DNA from: Candidatus Pelagibacterales bacterium
GTDB lineage: Bacteria; Pseudomonadota; Alphaproteobacteria; Pelagibacterales; AG-422-B15
NCBI GenBank assembly: GCA_016777745.1
Contig: JADHQX010000042.1
Location: forward strand, 1-9,553
DNA length: 9,553 nucleotides
Direction of reading: 5' to 3'
The notes beneath the pieces were generated by a model that saw only the letters and a program-made list of their open reading frames with translations, was not told the origin of the DNA and did not search any database. Position 1 is the first letter of the stretch, and every line of letters starts with the position of its first letter. Shown piece by piece: positions 8,471-9,553 of the stretch. The position numbers and the translations under genes were made by a program.

Positions 8471-8588
8471 AGAGCGAAGTTATATTACTAAATAATGTAA
8501 AATACTAGACTTTCTGTTGAAGTATCTGAAATTTAATAGTTTTTATAGGAATTTGTCGTATATTAAGTCTATAACATAATTGCTTCAT
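8471..8588. promoter_or_regulatory. Divergent intergenic region expected to hold the aroG and CIA30-gene promoters
   Basis: This 118 bp AT-rich gap separates the divergent starts of aroG (minus) and the CIA30 gene (plus), so both promoters should lie here. No convincing -35/-10 pair stands out. On the minus strand TTCAAC, 18 bases, CATTAT is a weak candidate for aroG. On the plus strand, TATATT or TATAAC near 8560-8575 could act as a -10 without a good -35. No leader peptide rich in aromatic residues, riboswitch or strong hairpin was seen. Confidence 0.35.
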
Positions 8589-9149
8589 ATGAAAAATAAC
8601 AATTTTTTAAGACTATCTCTATTTCTCATCTTTTTTGTTACTATCTCTAGTAATAATTTTGCCGAAACAATGCTTAAAGATAACTTTCAAGAACCAAATC
8701 AATGGAACTACGTTGCAGATACTGTCATGGGTGGAATTTCAACAGGTGGTGTTGAGTTTAAAGATATTGAAGGTAAAACAATTGCTCTTTTAGCAGGCAA
8801 TGTAACTACTGAGAATAATGGTGGCTTTATTCAAATCAGAAGAGACCTACGAAGTATTAATCTAGAAGATATAAATCTGATAAAATTAACAGCTAAAGGT
8901 AATAATCAAAAATATTTTGTTTTCTTAAGAACTACTGGAACTAAATTGCCTTGGCAATATTATCAATCTGAATTTACTGTTAATGAAAGCTTTAATGAAT
9001 TTATTTTACCAATTAATGAATTTAAAAAATCAGGTATGCTAATGAGTAGTAAAATCAATCCAAAAAAAATTACTTCTATTGGCCTAGTTGCTTTTGGTAG
9101 AGATCATTCTGCTGAACTCTTTATTAAAGAAATAGAATTTATTAAGTAA
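8589..9149 (+). CDS. CIA30-family protein (complex I intermediate-associated protein 30 domain), probably exported
   Basis: A 186-residue protein with a single CIA30 domain, a galactose-binding-like beta-sandwich. The mitochondrial relative, NDUFAF1/CIA30, assists assembly of respiratory complex I. The role of bacterial members is not established. The family signature is clear: WNYVADTVMGGIS (39-51), GNVTTENNGGFIQIRRDL (70-87) and a C-terminal strand with IGLVAFGRD. Residues 1-25 look like a Sec signal peptide: a short charged start, a hydrophobic stretch (LSLFLIFFVTISS, 9-21) and possible cleavage after A25. There is no lipobox, and no cysteine anywhere in the protein. The ATG at 8589 is preferred; an in-frame TTG at 8580 would only add three residues before the signal sequence. 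There is no clear Shine-Dalgarno site. It is transcribed divergently from aroG and convergently with the MAPEG gene, so it appears monocistronic. Confidence 0.85.
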   Translation: MKNNNFLRLSLFLIFFVTISSNNFAETMLKDNFQEPNQWNYVADTVMGGISTGGVEFKDIEGKTIALLAGNVTTENNGGFIQIRRDLRSINLEDINLIKLTAKGNNQKYFVFLRTTGTKLPWQYYQSEFTVNESFNEFILPINEFKKSGMLMSSKINPKKITSIGLVAFGRDHSAELFIKEIEFIK

Positions 9150-9251
9150 ATTAATTTAAAAATGATTAGTTATTACTTAATACTAATAATGATGAATAGC
9201 ATGAATTAGTGGGCCTAGAACAATTAAATTTTTAAATTTATCTATGTATGA

Positions 9252-9553
9252 TTAAATGTATTTAAAGATTGTACAAACAATCATATATCCCAAAATAAGC
9301 CAGCTAGTAACAAATAAAATAAAGCGTAATGGTACAAAATTAAATGTTATTTGAACTATTGAGTGAAGCACTCTTAGTAGAACATAAGCCCAAGCCAATT
9401 GAATCATAAGAGGATCAATATTATTAGTAATCGCTATTGATATTGCTATTACATAAAAAGCAACAGGTTGTTCAAACAAATGATTATAATTATCGGCTAC
9501 TCTTTCAGTCCATGGTGGCAGCAATCCCTTAAGATCTTTTGTATGTGCTGCAG
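9252..9553 (-). CDS. MAPEG-family integral membrane protein, 5' end beyond right edge
   Basis: Ninety-nine residues are visible and the frame stays open to the right edge, so the true start lies outside. The TTG at 9524 falls mid-protein, since in-frame residues such as HTKDLKG precede it. The motif VADNYNHLFEQPVAFYVIA matches the conserved asparagine-rich, E-Q-P core of MAPEG proteins (membrane-associated proteins in eicosanoid and glutathione metabolism). Three hydrophobic segments follow: one beginning at FYVIAISIAI, one around LAWAYVLLRVLHSIVQ, and one at FILFVTSWLILGYMIVCTIF. MAPEG proteins have four helices, so the first should be off the window. Many eukaryotic members bind glutathione, but bacterial ones of this type are mostly uncharacterised and no substrate can be assigned. 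It is convergent with the CIA30 gene. Confidence 0.82.
   Translation of the reverse strand, partial: AAHTKDLKGLLPPWTERVADNYNHLFEQPVAFYVIAISIAITNNIDPLMIQLAWAYVLLRVLHSIVQITFNFVPLRFILFVTSWLILGYMIVCTIFKYI

Noticed and set aside
9182..9240. Possible bidirectional terminator between the CIA30 and MAPEG genes
   Set aside because: The arms ACTAAT/ATTAGT (9182-9187, 9205-9210) and the AT-only TAAATTT/AAATTTA (9225-9231, 9234-9240) are weak. No G/C-rich stem followed by a T-run was found, although termination is expected somewhere in 9150-9251.
9522..9524. TTG as the start of the MAPEG gene
   Set aside because: The frame stays open to the window edge, and a MAPEG protein should have another helix upstream, so the gene is cut by the window and not started here.
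1..9553. Search for a new mobile, defence or RNA system
   Set aside because: All genes are housekeeping or known families with tight spacing; no terminal repeats, arrays, tRNA genes or sharp change in composition was seen.

Overview
The window looks like a piece of chromosome from an AT-rich alphaproteobacterium with a compact genome. Spot counts of single lines give about one third G+C. The S4 fragment is of the cysteine-free alphaproteobacterial type, and the 442-residue glutamyl-tRNA synthetase resembles the short alphaproteobacterial GltX. Near-zero gene spacing and few Shine-Dalgarno sites fit a streamlined lineage such as the marine Pelagibacterales or their relatives. That placement is an inference; no sequence search was run.

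Most of the window (353-8470) is one gene train on the minus strand. In transcription order it reads class II DAHP synthase (aroG), glutamine-dependent NAD+ synthetase (nadE), glutamyl-tRNA synthetase (gltX), cysteinyl-tRNA synthetase (cysS), citramalate synthase (cimA) and tRNA 2'-O-methyltransferase (trmJ). Spacings are 34 bp, 4 bp, 0 bp, a 16 bp overlap and 5 bp, so co-transcription is likely. A 59 bp gap then leads to rpsD (ribosomal protein S4), which runs off the left edge. That gap holds a good sigma-70-like promoter for rpsD, with an inverted repeat centred on its -35 box.

The right side starts with a divergent intergenic region (8471-8588). Next comes a plus-strand gene for a probably exported CIA30-family protein. 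A 102 bp convergent gap (9150-9251) separates it from a small minus-strand MAPEG-family membrane protein, whose start lies beyond the right edge.

The minus-strand genes are housekeeping: aromatic and isoleucine precursor synthesis, NAD+ synthesis, tRNA charging, tRNA modification and the ribosome. No mobile element, CRISPR array, RNA gene or evident new system was found. The points most worth a second look are the rpsD promoter palindrome, the short GltX type and its tRNA specificity, the exported CIA30 protein, the cimA start choice and the scarcity of Shine-Dalgarno sites. No stretch over 300 bases lacks a gene.
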